Positions 1 through 8,147 of a stretch of 64,000 nt of DNA are shown here, piece after piece. The DNA is from Methanosphaerula palustris E1-9c (GTDB lineage: Archaea > Halobacteriota > Methanomicrobia > Methanomicrobiales > Methanospirillaceae). The notes below the pieces were generated by a model. It saw nothing but the letters and a program-made list of their open reading frames with translations. It had not been told where the DNA came from and did not search any database. How positions within the stretch are numbered: position 1 is the stretch's first letter; each line of letters starts with the position of its first letter. The position numbers and the translations under genes were made by a program. The stretch spans positions 1,116,001 through 1,180,000 of the forward strand of contig NC_011832.1 in assembly GCF_000021965.1 (NCBI RefSeq). The letters are read 5' to 3'.

Positions 1-169
1 TCGGCATCGGACCGACCCCACCGCTGTACAGGAGATCGACCTCGGTGACCCCGGATGTCGTGTTGTTCGTCTTGGTTCCATTCTGCTGGGATGTAGTAGT
101 GCACCCTGCAACCATGAGTGCCACGATGACCGCTGCGATCACCATGACAAGCAATTTTGTACGTGCCAT
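1..169 (-). CDS. putative lipoprotein, N-terminal part only
   Basis: Reading the minus strand from the ATG at 169-167 gives a classic archaeal/bacterial lipoprotein leader: MARTK, a hydrophobic stretch of about 16 residues, then the lipobox VAGC with the cysteine at residue 23, followed by a Thr/Ser/Asn/Gln-rich linker. The gene runs off the left edge, so only about 56 codons are visible and the mature domain is unknown. Lipid-anchored proteins of this build in methanogens are often solute-binding or surface proteins, but nothing here identifies the function. It diverges from argH, with about 250 bases of AT-rich spacer that must hold both promoters. Confidence 0.6.
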   Translation of the reverse strand, partial: MARTKLLVMVIAAVIVALMVAGCTTTSQQNGTKTNNTTSGVTEVDLLYSGGVGPMP

Positions 170-419
170 GCGGTACCATACGATCCATACTAATTTAATA
201 GCTTCTTCTTTATCCAAAATTTTTCTCGTTTAAGGATAATTATCTATTGTTATTGTAAACAATTGTCTAATTTTATCTATCTTTCGTCCAGCAGCAACAG
301 AGGGGTTCCTGGGAGGTGCTCTCTGATATTTTTTCCGGGTAATGGCTCGTCCCATCGGGATAGGTGCCTTTAATCGTCTCTTGATACCATGCGTATAGTA
401 TTAGGAGAGGTGCGTATCG

Positions 420-1910
420 TTGGGTATGATACATGATGTTGTACGGGAAGGACGACTGAGTGGGGTTCGATCAGGGGAGGTTGCAGCCTTCCTCTCATCA
501 CGGAATGCGGATCACTGGATCGCAGAAGCAGACGTACTGGTGGATATTGCTCACCTGTTGATGCTGTACCGGCAGGGGATCATCGAACCGGAACCAGCCG
601 CCGCTGTGATGGATGTCCTCCTCCGATTTTCGGCAGATGGGGTCCCTGAAGAGGCGTTCGATGAACAGTTCGAGGATATTCATGCAGGGATAGAATCGCT
701 GCTGATCGCTGAGGTCGGGATCGAACAGGGCGGGCGGCTCCATATCGGCCGGTCCCGAAACGACGAGGTTGCGACCTGTCTGCGCCTCCGGCTCTGCGAG
801 GAACTGCTGGTGATCGGGGATGCCGTGAACGGTCTCTGTGAGGTGCTGGTCTCGCTCGCCGGGGAACATACTCATTCAGTGATGCCGGGATTCACCCACC
901 TGCAGCATGCACAGCCGACCACGCTGGCCCATCATCTGCTCAGCTATGCGCAGGCCTTCAGCCGGGACCTGGAGCGACTGCTGTCGACCTACCAGCGGGT
1001 GAACCGGTCGCCCCTTGGGGCAGCTGCATTTGCGTCGACCGGATATCCCATCGATCGGGAGTTCACGGCCACGATGCTCGGCTTTTCTGGAGTGCTTGAG
1101 AATTCGATGGATGCGGTCTCGACCCGGGACTTCGCTCTCGAAGCGCTGGCCGACTGTGCGATCCTGATGGTGAATGCCTCGCGCTGCTGTGAGGAACTGA
1201 TCCTCTGGTCGTCGTCGCTGGTCCGGTTTGTCCAGCTCGACGATGCCTACTGCTCGACCAGTTCGATCATGCCGCAGAAGAAGAACCCCGACACCCTAGA
1301 GATCATGCGGGCCCGGGCTGGATCGGTGATTGGCGCCTCGACGGCGGCGCTTTCGATCGTGAAAGCCCTACCAATGAGTTACAATCGCGACCTGCAGCAA
1401 CTGACCCCCCACCTCTGGGAGGGGATCGGGGATGCGGGAGCATCGATTCGGATCCTGGCCGGGGCTCTTTCGACCGCCACCTTCAACACCGAGCGGATGG
1501 AGACCGAGGCCGGTCGGGGATTCTCGACTGCCACCGAGCTGGCTGATATGATGGTTCGGGAGTGCGGTCTTCCGTTCCGGACCGCCCACCACATCGTCGG
1601 CAGGGCCGTCCGGTCGGGGAGCCTGACCCTTGTCTCGCTGAAGAAGGCCGCGACCGGCGAATCGATCGATCTCACTGCCCTTGGCCTGACTGAAGAGAAA
1701 GTCCAGGCCGCTCTTGACCCGGTTCATGGGATCGAGGCCAGGTCCGTGCTCGGTGGGCCAGCGGTCGCATCTGTCAGCACTGCGATCGAAACACTGCAGG
1801 AGTCCGTAAAAGCCGGCAGGACTGCTATCGCAGAAGAACGATACCGGCGGACCACCGCGATCACCACCCTCATCAAGGAAGCACGGAGGCTGAAAACATT
1901 CCATCAGTAA
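420..1910 (+). CDS. argH: argininosuccinate lyase
   Basis: Catalyses the last step of arginine biosynthesis, splitting argininosuccinate into arginine and fumarate; cytoplasmic homotetramer of the fumarase/aspartase superfamily. The 496-residue protein has the family signature SSIMPQKKNP at about residues 281-290, which carries the catalytic serine loop, the HIGRSRNDEVAT motif near residue 110 and a TxLAHH segment near residue 167. Length is normal for the family, with a short C-terminal extension. The chosen start is TTG at 420, because GGAGAGGTG lies about 9 bases upstream; the next ATG at 426 is further from it. The 3' end overlaps the proposed start of gatD by 13 bases. Confidence 0.96.
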   Translation: MGMIHDVVREGRLSGVRSGEVAAFLSSRNADHWIAEADVLVDIAHLLMLYRQGIIEPEPAAAVMDVLLRFSADGVPEEAFDEQFEDIHAGIESLLIAEVGIEQGGRLHIGRSRNDEVATCLRLRLCEELLVIGDAVNGLCEVLVSLAGEHTHSVMPGFTHLQHAQPTTLAHHLLSYAQAFSRDLERLLSTYQRVNRSPLGAAAFASTGYPIDREFTATMLGFSGVLENSMDAVSTRDFALEALADCAILMVNASRCCEELILWSSSLVRFVQLDDAYCSTSSIMPQKKNPDTLEIMRARAGSVIGASTAALSIVKALPMSYNRDLQQLTPHLWEGIGDAGASIRILAGALSTATFNTERMETEAGRGFSTATELADMMVRECGLPFRTAHHIVGRAVRSGSLTLVSLKKAATGESIDLTALGLTEEKVQAALDPVHGIEARSVLGGPAVASVSTAIETLQESVKAGRTAIAEERYRRTTAITTLIKEARRLKTFHQ

Positions 1911-3142
1911 GACTGCAGACCGGCGACCGGGTTGTATGCACCTATGCAGGTTCCCGGCTCGAAGGAACCTATATCACCGAACGGGACGGGATGCGCGTCC
2001 TGAAACTGGACAGTGGGTATAATATCGGTGTGCCACCAGCGTCCTGCCAGATGCTTGAGCCGGCCACGTCCATCGAACAACCCGAACAGATCCTGGTCGA
2101 CCAGGACAGGTCGCTGCCACACCTCTCGATCGTCTCCACTGGGGGGACAATCGCCAGCAAGATCGATTACCGGACCGGGGCCGTGACCAGTCAGTTCACG
2201 GCCGCCGAGTTGATGCGGGCGATCCCGGGGCTCGGCTCGATCGGACAGTACCGGACGGTGCAGCTCGCCTCGATCCTCTCTGAGAACATGACTCCCTCGC
2301 TCTGGCAGGAACTGGCCCGGGCTATCTATCAGGAGATCAAGGACGGGGCAGAGGGGGTGATCGTCACCCACGGAACCGACACGATGGCCTACTCTGCGGC
2401 AGCAGTCAGTTTCATGCTTAAAACCCCGGTACCGGTCGTCTTCGTCGGCTCGCAGCGGTCTGCCGACCGCCCGAGCAGTGACAATCTGATGAACGGACTC
2501 TGCAGTGCCAGGGCCGCGGTCAGCGATCTCGGCGAGGTGGCGGTCGTGATGCACCAGACCAGTTCGGACGACTTCTGTGCGATCCACCGGGCGACACGGG
2601 TGCGCAAGATGCACACATCCAGGCGGGACGCATTCCAGTCGATCGGCAGTTCTCCGATCGGGACCATCGCATACCCGTCCCTCGAGGTAAACCTGACCGC
2701 CGACGCGGTCCGGCGACAGCCGATCGAGCCGGAGCTCGCTGACCGGCTGGAGGAACGATGCGGGCTGCTCCAGTTCGTTCCCGGCCTCTCCCCGGACATT
2801 CTGGCGGCATATGATGGTTACCGGGGGCTGGTTCTCTCAGGGACCGGCCTCGGGCATGTCTCGACCACCTGGTTCCGGCAGCTCGGTTCGATGATCGAGG
2901 ACGGGACCACCATCGTGATGACCTCGCAGTGTCTGTCCGGTCGGGTCTGCGATCGGGTTTATGATACCGGTCGGGACCTGCTGAAGATCGGTGTGGTCGA
3001 GGGGGGGACGCTCCTCCCCGAGGTGGCGCTGGTGAAACTGATGTGGGTGCTCGGACAGGAGAAGGATGAGGAGAAGGCGAGGATGATGATGACTATGGAT
3101 CTGCGTGGCGAGGCGCCAGGGAGGTCTGCACATGGATTATAA
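1898..3142 (+). CDS. gatD: Glu-tRNA(Gln) amidotransferase subunit D
   Basis: Asparaginase-like subunit of the archaeal GatDE complex, which turns Glu-tRNA(Gln) into Gln-tRNA(Gln); GatD frees ammonia from an amide donor and channels it to GatE. Visible motifs are STGGTIASK, with the catalytic threonine at about residue 81, and THGTDTMAYSA in the second half of the active site. The first ATG in frame is at 1991, but the reading frame upstream encodes TGDRVV, YAGSRLEG and RDGMRVLKLDSGYNIG, which match the usual N-terminal domain of GatD. I therefore propose a rare ATT start at 1898, placed 8 bases after GGAGG (1885-1889) inside the end of argH; this gives 414 residues, the usual size. The gene end overlaps gatE by 11 bases. 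Confidence 0.9.
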   Translation: MPSVRLQTGDRVVCTYAGSRLEGTYITERDGMRVLKLDSGYNIGVPPASCQMLEPATSIEQPEQILVDQDRSLPHLSIVSTGGTIASKIDYRTGAVTSQFTAAELMRAIPGLGSIGQYRTVQLASILSENMTPSLWQELARAIYQEIKDGAEGVIVTHGTDTMAYSAAAVSFMLKTPVPVVFVGSQRSADRPSSDNLMNGLCSARAAVSDLGEVAVVMHQTSSDDFCAIHRATRVRKMHTSRRDAFQSIGSSPIGTIAYPSLEVNLTADAVRRQPIEPELADRLEERCGLLQFVPGLSPDILAAYDGYRGLVLSGTGLGHVSTTWFRQLGSMIEDGTTIVMTSQCLSGRVCDRVYDTGRDLLKIGVVEGGTLLPEVALVKLMWVLGQEKDEEKARMMMTMDLRGEAPGRSAHGL

Positions 3143-4961
3143 GGCGATCGGGCTGAAGGCGGGGATCGAGATCCACCAGCAGCTGGACACCGCCCACAAA
3201 CTCTTCTGCAACTGCCCGACAAGGGTTCGTGCAGTCGACGAACACAACGGAGAGTTCCGGCGGTACCTCCGGGCTACCGAGAGTGAGATGGGCGAGATCG
3301 ACCGGGCCGCCGAGGAGGAGATGAAGCAGGCCCGGTTTTTCACCTACTATGCCTACGACACCACCTGCCTGGTCGAGAACGATGACGAACCGCCGGCGCC
3401 CCTGAACCAGGAGGCGCTCGATCTCGGGCTAACGATCGCCAAACTCTTTGGGATGACGCCGATCCCGCAGGTGCACATCATGCGCAAGCTGGTGATTGAC
3501 GGTTCCAATACGAGCGGGTTCCAGCGGACCGGACTTGTGGCGATCGATGGGACTCTTCCGAACGGCGGGAGTATCGAGAGCCTCTGTCTGGAGGAGGAGG
3601 CCGCTCAGCGGGTCGAAGGGCCCATCTTCTCTCTCGATCGGCTCGGGATCCCGCTGGTGGAGATCACCACATCGCCGTGTATGCACACCCCTGATGAGGT
3701 GGCCGAGGTGGCCGCGTACATCGGGATGGTGCTCCGGTCCACCGGGCAGGTGAAGCGGGGGATCGGGACGATCCGACAGGACATCAACATCTCGATCCCA
3801 GAGGGGGCCAGGGTGGAGATCAAGGGCGTGCAGGAACTGGACCTGATTGCCGAGGTTGTGCGGTGCGAGGTGCAGCGGCAGCAGCAGCTTCTCTGGATTC
3901 GGGATACCCTGATCGAGCGAAACGCCTCGATCGATCCGGTGGTCGAGGACGTGACTGCCCTCTTCAAACAGACCGACTCGTCGATCCTCAAGAAGGCGAA
4001 GGTGATCCTCGCGATCAGGCTCTTCGGGTTCGGCGGGCTTGTCGGGCATGAGATCCAGCCTGGTCGCCGGCTCGGCTCAGAGCTCTCCGACTATGCGAAG
4101 AAATGCGGGGTCGGCGGAATTTTCCACACCGATGAACTGCCGGCCTATGGAGTCACCGCCGAAGAGAAGGCAGCCCTGATCGAGCGGATGAAGGCCGGCG
4201 AGCAGGACGCCGTGGTGCTGGTCGCAGCAGATAAAAAGAAGGCGACCTGTGCGGTCCGGCAGGTGATCAAGCGGGCAGAGATGGCGTTCCTCGGGGTCCC
4301 CGAAGAGACCCGGAAGATGCTCGAAGAGGGGTCGAGTGCGTACATGCGCCCGCTGCCCGGGGCCGCACGGATGTACCCGGAGACCGATGTGCTCCCGGTG
4401 CCGATCACCGCAGAGACCTGGGACCAGGTCTGTATCCCCGAACTCCTCTCATCACGGGCAGAGCGGTTTCATCGGGACCTCGACCTGGATGCCGGGCTGG
4501 CCCGTCAGATCGCCTTCTCCGAGCGGCTGCCGCTCTTTGAACAGGCGGTCGACGAGGGGTTGAAGCCGACCCTTTCGGCGCGGACCCTCCTCTCGACGCT
4601 GAAGGAGCTCTCCCGTGACGGCGTGGCGATCGACCGAATCGGGGACGATCAGGTGCTTGCTGTGCTCCACGCCATCGAGGACGGGAAGGCCGCGAAGGAG
4701 GCGATCGGGGACCTTCTTCGGGCGCTCGCCGGCGGAACATCCCTCGATTCGGCTCTCAAAGCGCTCGGTCCATCTATATCGAAGGACGAACTTGCCGGGA
4801 TTGTTTCGAGGATCGTGGGCGAACGAAAGGAGTTTGTCGCAGAACGGGGGATGGGCGCGCTCGGTCCGCTGATGGGGATCGTGATGGAGCAGGTCCGGGG
4901 ATCGGTGGACGGTAAGGTCGTCAGCGCCCTTCTCCGTGAAGAACTGAAGAGGCAGGGGTGA
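3132..4961 (+). CDS. gatE: Glu-tRNA(Gln) amidotransferase subunit E
   Basis: Kinase/transamidase subunit of archaeal GatDE; it phosphorylates the glutamate on mischarged tRNA(Gln) and amidates it with ammonia from GatD. The protein begins MDYKAIGLKAGIEIHQQLDT, the typical GatE/GatB cradle start, and contains LVEITTSP and GIGTIRQDINISIP characteristic of the GatB/E catalytic domain, followed by the AspRS-like insertion that distinguishes GatE (VVLVAADKKKATCA, PLPGAARMYPETDVLP) and the C-terminal YqeY-like helical tail. About 609 residues, normal. The ATG at 3132 is preferred over the one at 3105 because GGGAGGT at 3119-3125 precedes it at good spacing. Confidence 0.95.
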   Translation: MDYKAIGLKAGIEIHQQLDTAHKLFCNCPTRVRAVDEHNGEFRRYLRATESEMGEIDRAAEEEMKQARFFTYYAYDTTCLVENDDEPPAPLNQEALDLGLTIAKLFGMTPIPQVHIMRKLVIDGSNTSGFQRTGLVAIDGTLPNGGSIESLCLEEEAAQRVEGPIFSLDRLGIPLVEITTSPCMHTPDEVAEVAAYIGMVLRSTGQVKRGIGTIRQDINISIPEGARVEIKGVQELDLIAEVVRCEVQRQQQLLWIRDTLIERNASIDPVVEDVTALFKQTDSSILKKAKVILAIRLFGFGGLVGHEIQPGRRLGSELSDYAKKCGVGGIFHTDELPAYGVTAEEKAALIERMKAGEQDAVVLVAADKKKATCAVRQVIKRAEMAFLGVPEETRKMLEEGSSAYMRPLPGAARMYPETDVLPVPITAETWDQVCIPELLSSRAERFHRDLDLDAGLARQIAFSERLPLFEQAVDEGLKPTLSARTLLSTLKELSRDGVAIDRIGDDQVLAVLHAIEDGKAAKEAIGDLLRALAGGTSLDSALKALGPSISKDELAGIVSRIVGERKEFVAERGMGALGPLMGIVMEQVRGSVDGKVVSALLREELKRQG

Positions 4962-5026
4962 GGATGAGGGGGCAGAGGCGCTACCTTTATTCCTGCACCT
5001 GCATAATACCATAAGGAGTTCGATTC

Positions 5027-5335
5027 ATGGGAAAGACAGGAATTACCTCATGGGTACAGGTCAAGGGCGCGAAGGGTCAGCTCAGGCTTGTACCGGCAAA
5101 GGAAGGGGAACTGAAGAAGCCAGGGCCAAATCAGCGGTTCAAGGCCGGAATCAACCTTAAAAAGGTCGATCAGGCCAGCGAGGCCCACGGTGGCCAGCGG
5201 AGAGGCGGACAGCGGAGAGGCGGTCGCGGCGGTCGCGGCGGTCGCGAGAAGAGCCCGGCAGAGATTCTGGTCCGGTCCCGTCTTCACCGCCCGAAAGTCT
5301 CGGTCGTCGGTGCAAAGCAGAAATCGAGCAGATAG
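5027..5335 (+). CDS. small basic RGG-rich conserved protein, possibly DUF5350
   Basis: A 102-residue, very basic protein. Residues 1-50 look globular and Lys-rich (MGKTGITSWVQVKGAKGQ, then LRLVPAKEGELKKPGPNQRF); residues 54-75 form a run of Gly-Gln-Arg-Arg and Gly-Arg-Gly repeats, and the tail is again basic. I think it belongs to the methanogen family DUF5350, but this is from memory and not certain. RGG-type repeats commonly bind RNA, so a nucleic-acid or ribosome-associated role is an inference. AAGGAG precedes the ATG by about 9 bases, and CCTTTATT about 30 bases further upstream may be the TATA box, so it seems to have its own promoter after gatE. Confidence 0.75.
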   Translation: MGKTGITSWVQVKGAKGQLRLVPAKEGELKKPGPNQRFKAGINLKKVDQASEAHGGQRRGGQRRGGRGGRGGREKSPAEILVRSRLHRPKVSVVGAKQKSSR

Positions 5336-5356
5336 GCTTGATTTAAGCCAAACAAT

Positions 5357-5384
5357 TTTTAATATCGGACGTTTTAATTAGCCT
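5357..5384 (+). promoter_or_regulatory. TATA box of an apparently leaderless transcript
   Basis: TTTTTAATATC at about 5356-5366 sits some 20-25 bases before the ATG at 5385. No ribosome-binding sequence is visible between them, which is the spacing expected of a leaderless archaeal mRNA. Confidence 0.45.
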
Positions 5385-5741
5385 ATGGATCCAAAGGATG
5401 CTGTACAGCGTTTCCAATATGGCGAACATATCAAGACCGCTCTGATCACAGCCTCGCAGCTCGAGATGTCGTTGCCCAGTTACCCGGAGAAGGACCGGGC
5501 CGGAGGACAGAAGATGCTGATCGCCCTGCTCGAGGGGATCAGGGGCGATGCTGGGGTTGCGTACCAGCGGACCGAGGAGATCATGTTCCAGAACAGTTCA
5601 AGCCAGCTCTCGACGGCGATCAGTCAGATCGAGAGCGGGGAATACGAATCGGCGGCCGTAACGATCGGTGGTGCAGTCAGTTCTGCGACCACTGCGGCTC
5701 AGAAGGCATGGGAGTATCTCGCTGAACATGGACTCATCTGA
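5385..5741 (+). CDS. conserved helical protein of unknown function
   Basis: A 118-residue protein I do not recognise. It has no membrane segment or signal peptide. The sequence is rich in Ala, Gln, Glu and Ser with a heptad-like spacing of hydrophobics (for example ISQIESGEYESAAVTIGGAV), so it is probably a small all-alpha bundle. The start appears leaderless (no Shine-Dalgarno, TATA box about 25 bases upstream). Its last 14 bases overlap the nitroreductase gene, so the two are very likely translated from one message. Position between an RGG protein and a nitroreductase gives no clear hint to function. Confidence 0.7.
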   Translation: MDPKDAVQRFQYGEHIKTALITASQLEMSLPSYPEKDRAGGQKMLIALLEGIRGDAGVAYQRTEEIMFQNSSSQLSTAISQIESGEYESAAVTIGGAVSSATTAAQKAWEYLAEHGLI

Positions 5742-6255
5742 ATTTCTCATATTCTTACAGGATCGCGCCTCGGTCAGGGAGTTTCGGGATTTCCCGCTCG
5801 CTGACGACGAGATCGCCTATATGCTGGCCTGTGCACGGACCGCCCCGACTGCAGGGAATCTGGAGTCCTGGGATCTGGTCCTGGTCACCGACCCGGAACA
5901 GCGGGCGGCTCTCGCAGAGGCGGCCCACGATCAGACTCAGATCGTTCAGGCAGGGGCGATCTTTGTGGTCTGTTCCAACTATGTGCGGGGAATGGCCCGA
6001 TTTCAAGAGCGTGGGATTTTATACGCGCTCGAAGATGCGACGATTGTCTGCACCTATCTGATGCTCGCGGCCCATGCGCTGCATCTGCAGTCGTGCTGGA
6101 CCGGTTCGTTCGATGATGAAGATGTACGGACTGTGCTCGATCTGCCCCCCCACCTCCGTCCGGTCGCGCTGCTCGCGGTCGGGAACGGTGCCAAGGGAGG
6201 GGTCTCTCCTGAACGGAGACCGGTCGATGAGCATGTCCACCAGGATTTCTGGTAA
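5728..6255 (+). CDS. nitroreductase-family flavoprotein
   Basis: A 175-residue FMN-dependent oxidoreductase of the nitroreductase fold. Family features are the N-terminal RASVREF (FMN phosphate binding, residues 12-18), ARTAPTAGNLESWDLVLV (residues 36-53), the ALEDATIVCTYLMLAAHALHL helix that packs on the flavin, and the C-terminal LLAVGNGAKG. The physiological substrate of such small archaeal members is usually unknown; F420-, NAD(P)H- or quinone-linked reactions are possible. The ATG at 5728 is chosen because the sequence homologous to the family begins there (MDSSEFLIFLQDRASV); it overlaps the preceding gene by 14 bases. Confidence 0.88.
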   Translation: MDSSEFLIFLQDRASVREFRDFPLADDEIAYMLACARTAPTAGNLESWDLVLVTDPEQRAALAEAAHDQTQIVQAGAIFVVCSNYVRGMARFQERGILYALEDATIVCTYLMLAAHALHLQSCWTGSFDDEDVRTVLDLPPHLRPVALLAVGNGAKGGVSPERRPVDEHVHQDFW

Positions 6256-6267
6256 GGAGAGTAGAGT

Positions 6268-6606
6268 ATGCCTGACTATATGGTGACGCTGGAATCGGCG
6301 TGGATAATCAAGGATGTAAAGACGATGGACGACGCGATCAGTATCGCCATCGGTGAGGCAGGCAAACGACTGAATCCTGCAGCAAAGTATGTGGAGATCG
6401 AGACCGGGATGATGGTCTGTCCGCTCTGCAACAAGGCACTCAACTGTGCGGTGGTCGTGGCCAACACGGCGCTGGTCGGGCTGACGCTGCAGATGAAGGT
6501 CTTCCGTGCAGAGAGCGAGGAGCATGCGGTCAGGATCGCGAAGTCGGTGATCGGCAAGGCTCTCCGGGATGTGCCGCTGAACGTTCAGGACGTGCAGGAG
6601 TTATGA
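6268..6606 (+). CDS. UPF0212/DUF555 protein
   Basis: A 112-residue archaeal protein of the UPF0212 (DUF555) family, recognised from [35 protein letters not shown] and the central [11 protein letters not shown] segment. The CxxC at about residues 51-54 plus the following cysteine could bind zinc or an iron-sulfur centre. The function of the family is unknown. GGAGAG precedes the ATG. The stop codon overlaps the ATG of the PfkB kinase gene (ATGA), showing tight translational coupling with it. Confidence 0.9.
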   Translation: MPDYMVTLESAWIIKDVKTMDDAISIAIGEAGKRLNPAAKYVEIETGMMVCPLCNKALNCAVVVANTALVGLTLQMKVFRAESEEHAVRIAKSVIGKALRDVPLNVQDVQEL

Positions 6607-7487
6607 TCTCAGTCGTTGGACACACAGCTATCGACCATATCAGCCGTGTGCCCGACCTGCCGAAGAAGAATGGGTCGACCTCGATCACCGACCGGAAGAT
6701 CTATTTCGGCGGCGGGGCGGCCAACATCGCGGCAGGGATCGCGACCCTGGGCAGTGCGTGTACCCTTGTATCTGCAGTCGGCGGGGATTTCTCCGGGAGT
6801 GATTACGACCGGGAGATGCAGAGACTCGGGATCGTGCAGCAGTTTTTTGTGATGCCTGAAGCTAACACGCCGACGGCGTTCATGTTCACCGATCAGGCGG
6901 GGGACCAGATCACTTTCTTCGAGTGGGGCGCATCAGAGGCCTTTACTAGGTCTGAAGCCCCGGCTCTGGACTTTGTTCACATGGCGACGGCCGACCCGTC
7001 CTTCAACCGGCAGGTCGCCGAGAAGAGCCGGTTCGCTTCGTTCGATCCCGGGCAGGACCTGCACCTGTATCTGCCTGAGGACCTGGCTGCGATCATCGGT
7101 CATATCGATATCCTCTTTGCCAACCAGCACGAGGCCGCGATGATGGCGCAGATGCTCGACACCACCCGGGAGGAGATCGCGGCACGGGTGCCGCTGACCA
7201 TCTTCACCTGCGGGGGAGAGGGTTCGAGCCTCTTCATTAAGGGAGAGGAGACGAAGATCCCGGCGGTACCGGTCACGCTGGTCGACCCGACCGGTGCCGG
7301 GGATGCCTACCGGGCCGGGTTCCTCTCGGCCTTCGATCGCGGCTACGATCCGTTGACCTGCTGTAAGGTCGGGACGGTCACCGCTTCGTTTATCGTGGAG
7401 AAGACTGGCTGCCAGACCAACCTCCCTGACTGGGAGCGGATGACCGTCCGGTACAGCGAGCACTTCGGTGCTCTCAAGGGGGCCTGA
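6603..7487 (+). CDS. PfkB-family carbohydrate/nucleoside kinase
   Basis: A 294-residue ribokinase-fold kinase that phosphorylates a sugar or nucleoside hydroxyl with ATP. The N-terminal signature [15 protein letters not shown] (about residues 37-51) and the C-terminal PfkB signature [13 protein letters not shown], with the catalytic aspartate in GAGD, are both intact. Archaeal relatives of this size include broad-specificity nucleoside kinases, so that role is plausible but not shown. It overlaps the UPF0212 gene by four bases and is followed after three bases by dph6, so it lies inside a co-translated run. Confidence 0.9.
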   Translation: MISVVGHTAIDHISRVPDLPKKNGSTSITDRKIYFGGGAANIAAGIATLGSACTLVSAVGGDFSGSDYDREMQRLGIVQQFFVMPEANTPTAFMFTDQAGDQITFFEWGASEAFTRSEAPALDFVHMATADPSFNRQVAEKSRFASFDPGQDLHLYLPEDLAAIIGHIDILFANQHEAAMMAQMLDTTREEIAARVPLTIFTCGGEGSSLFIKGEETKIPAVPVTLVDPTGAGDAYRAGFLSAFDRGYDPLTCCKVGTVTASFIVEKTGCQTNLPDWERMTVRYSEHFGALKGA

Positions 7488-7490
7488 TTC

Positions 7491-8147
7491 ATGGCCTGGG
7501 CTGCGCTGACCTCGGGCGGGAAGGACTCGGTCCTCTCGATCCAGAAGGCGATCGATGCCGGCCTCGATGTCGAGTACATCGTCGCAGTCCGATCGGAGAA
7601 CCGGGACTCATACATGTTCCACTCTGCCAACATCGATGTTGTGAAGACGATCGCCGAGGTTTCGGGGCGGGAGTATGTTGAGATCCGGACGCACGGCCGG
7701 AAGGAGGAGGAGCTCGCAGACCTGGAGCAGGGTCTCGCCGCCCTCCCGATCGAAGGGATCATCGCCGGGGCGGTCGCCTCGGTGTACCAGCGGGACCGGG
7801 TGGCCGCGATCGCGGAACGGCTGATGCTGAAGGTATTCACCCCCCTCTGGGGGATGGAGCCAGAACAGGTCGTCAGCGAGGTCGCGTCGAGGTTGGACGC
7901 GATGATCATCGTCACCGCGGCCGACGGGCTGGACGAGGGGTTCCTTGGGGCTCACTTCGACCAGCACCTGATCGACCGGCTCAAGCAGGTCTCCGCCCGT
8001 CGCGGGATCCATCTGGCCGGCGAGGGCGGGGAGTACGAGTCGCTGACGTTGAACGCCCCGTTCTACTCCCGTCCGATCACGTACACCTCGTCTGAGGTAC
8101 ATACCTCTGCAGGGCGGAGCGAACTGATCCTGCGAGGGTTTACCTGA
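7491..8147 (+). CDS. dph6: diphthine--ammonia ligase
   Basis: ATP-dependent amidation of diphthine on elongation factor 2, the last step of diphthamide synthesis. The 218-residue protein has the PP-loop SGGKDS at residues 8-13 that binds ATP pyrophosphate and the family motif GEGGEYESL near residues 179-187. Length fits single-domain archaeal Dph6. The start MAWAALTSGGKDS is fixed by the PP-loop, which must be close to the N-terminus. The last base of its stop codon is the first base of the DUF2070 start codon (TGATG). Confidence 0.9.
   Translation: MAWAALTSGGKDSVLSIQKAIDAGLDVEYIVAVRSENRDSYMFHSANIDVVKTIAEVSGREYVEIRTHGRKEEELADLEQGLAALPIEGIIAGAVASVYQRDRVAAIAERLMLKVFTPLWGMEPEQVVSEVASRLDAMIIVTAADGLDEGFLGAHFDQHLIDRLKQVSARRGIHLAGEGGEYESLTLNAPFYSRPITYTSSEVHTSAGRSELILRGFT

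Noticed and set aside
45-233. Plus-strand frame of 62 codons at the left edge
   Set aside because: It runs antisense through a convincing lipoprotein leader on the minus strand and has no ribosome site.
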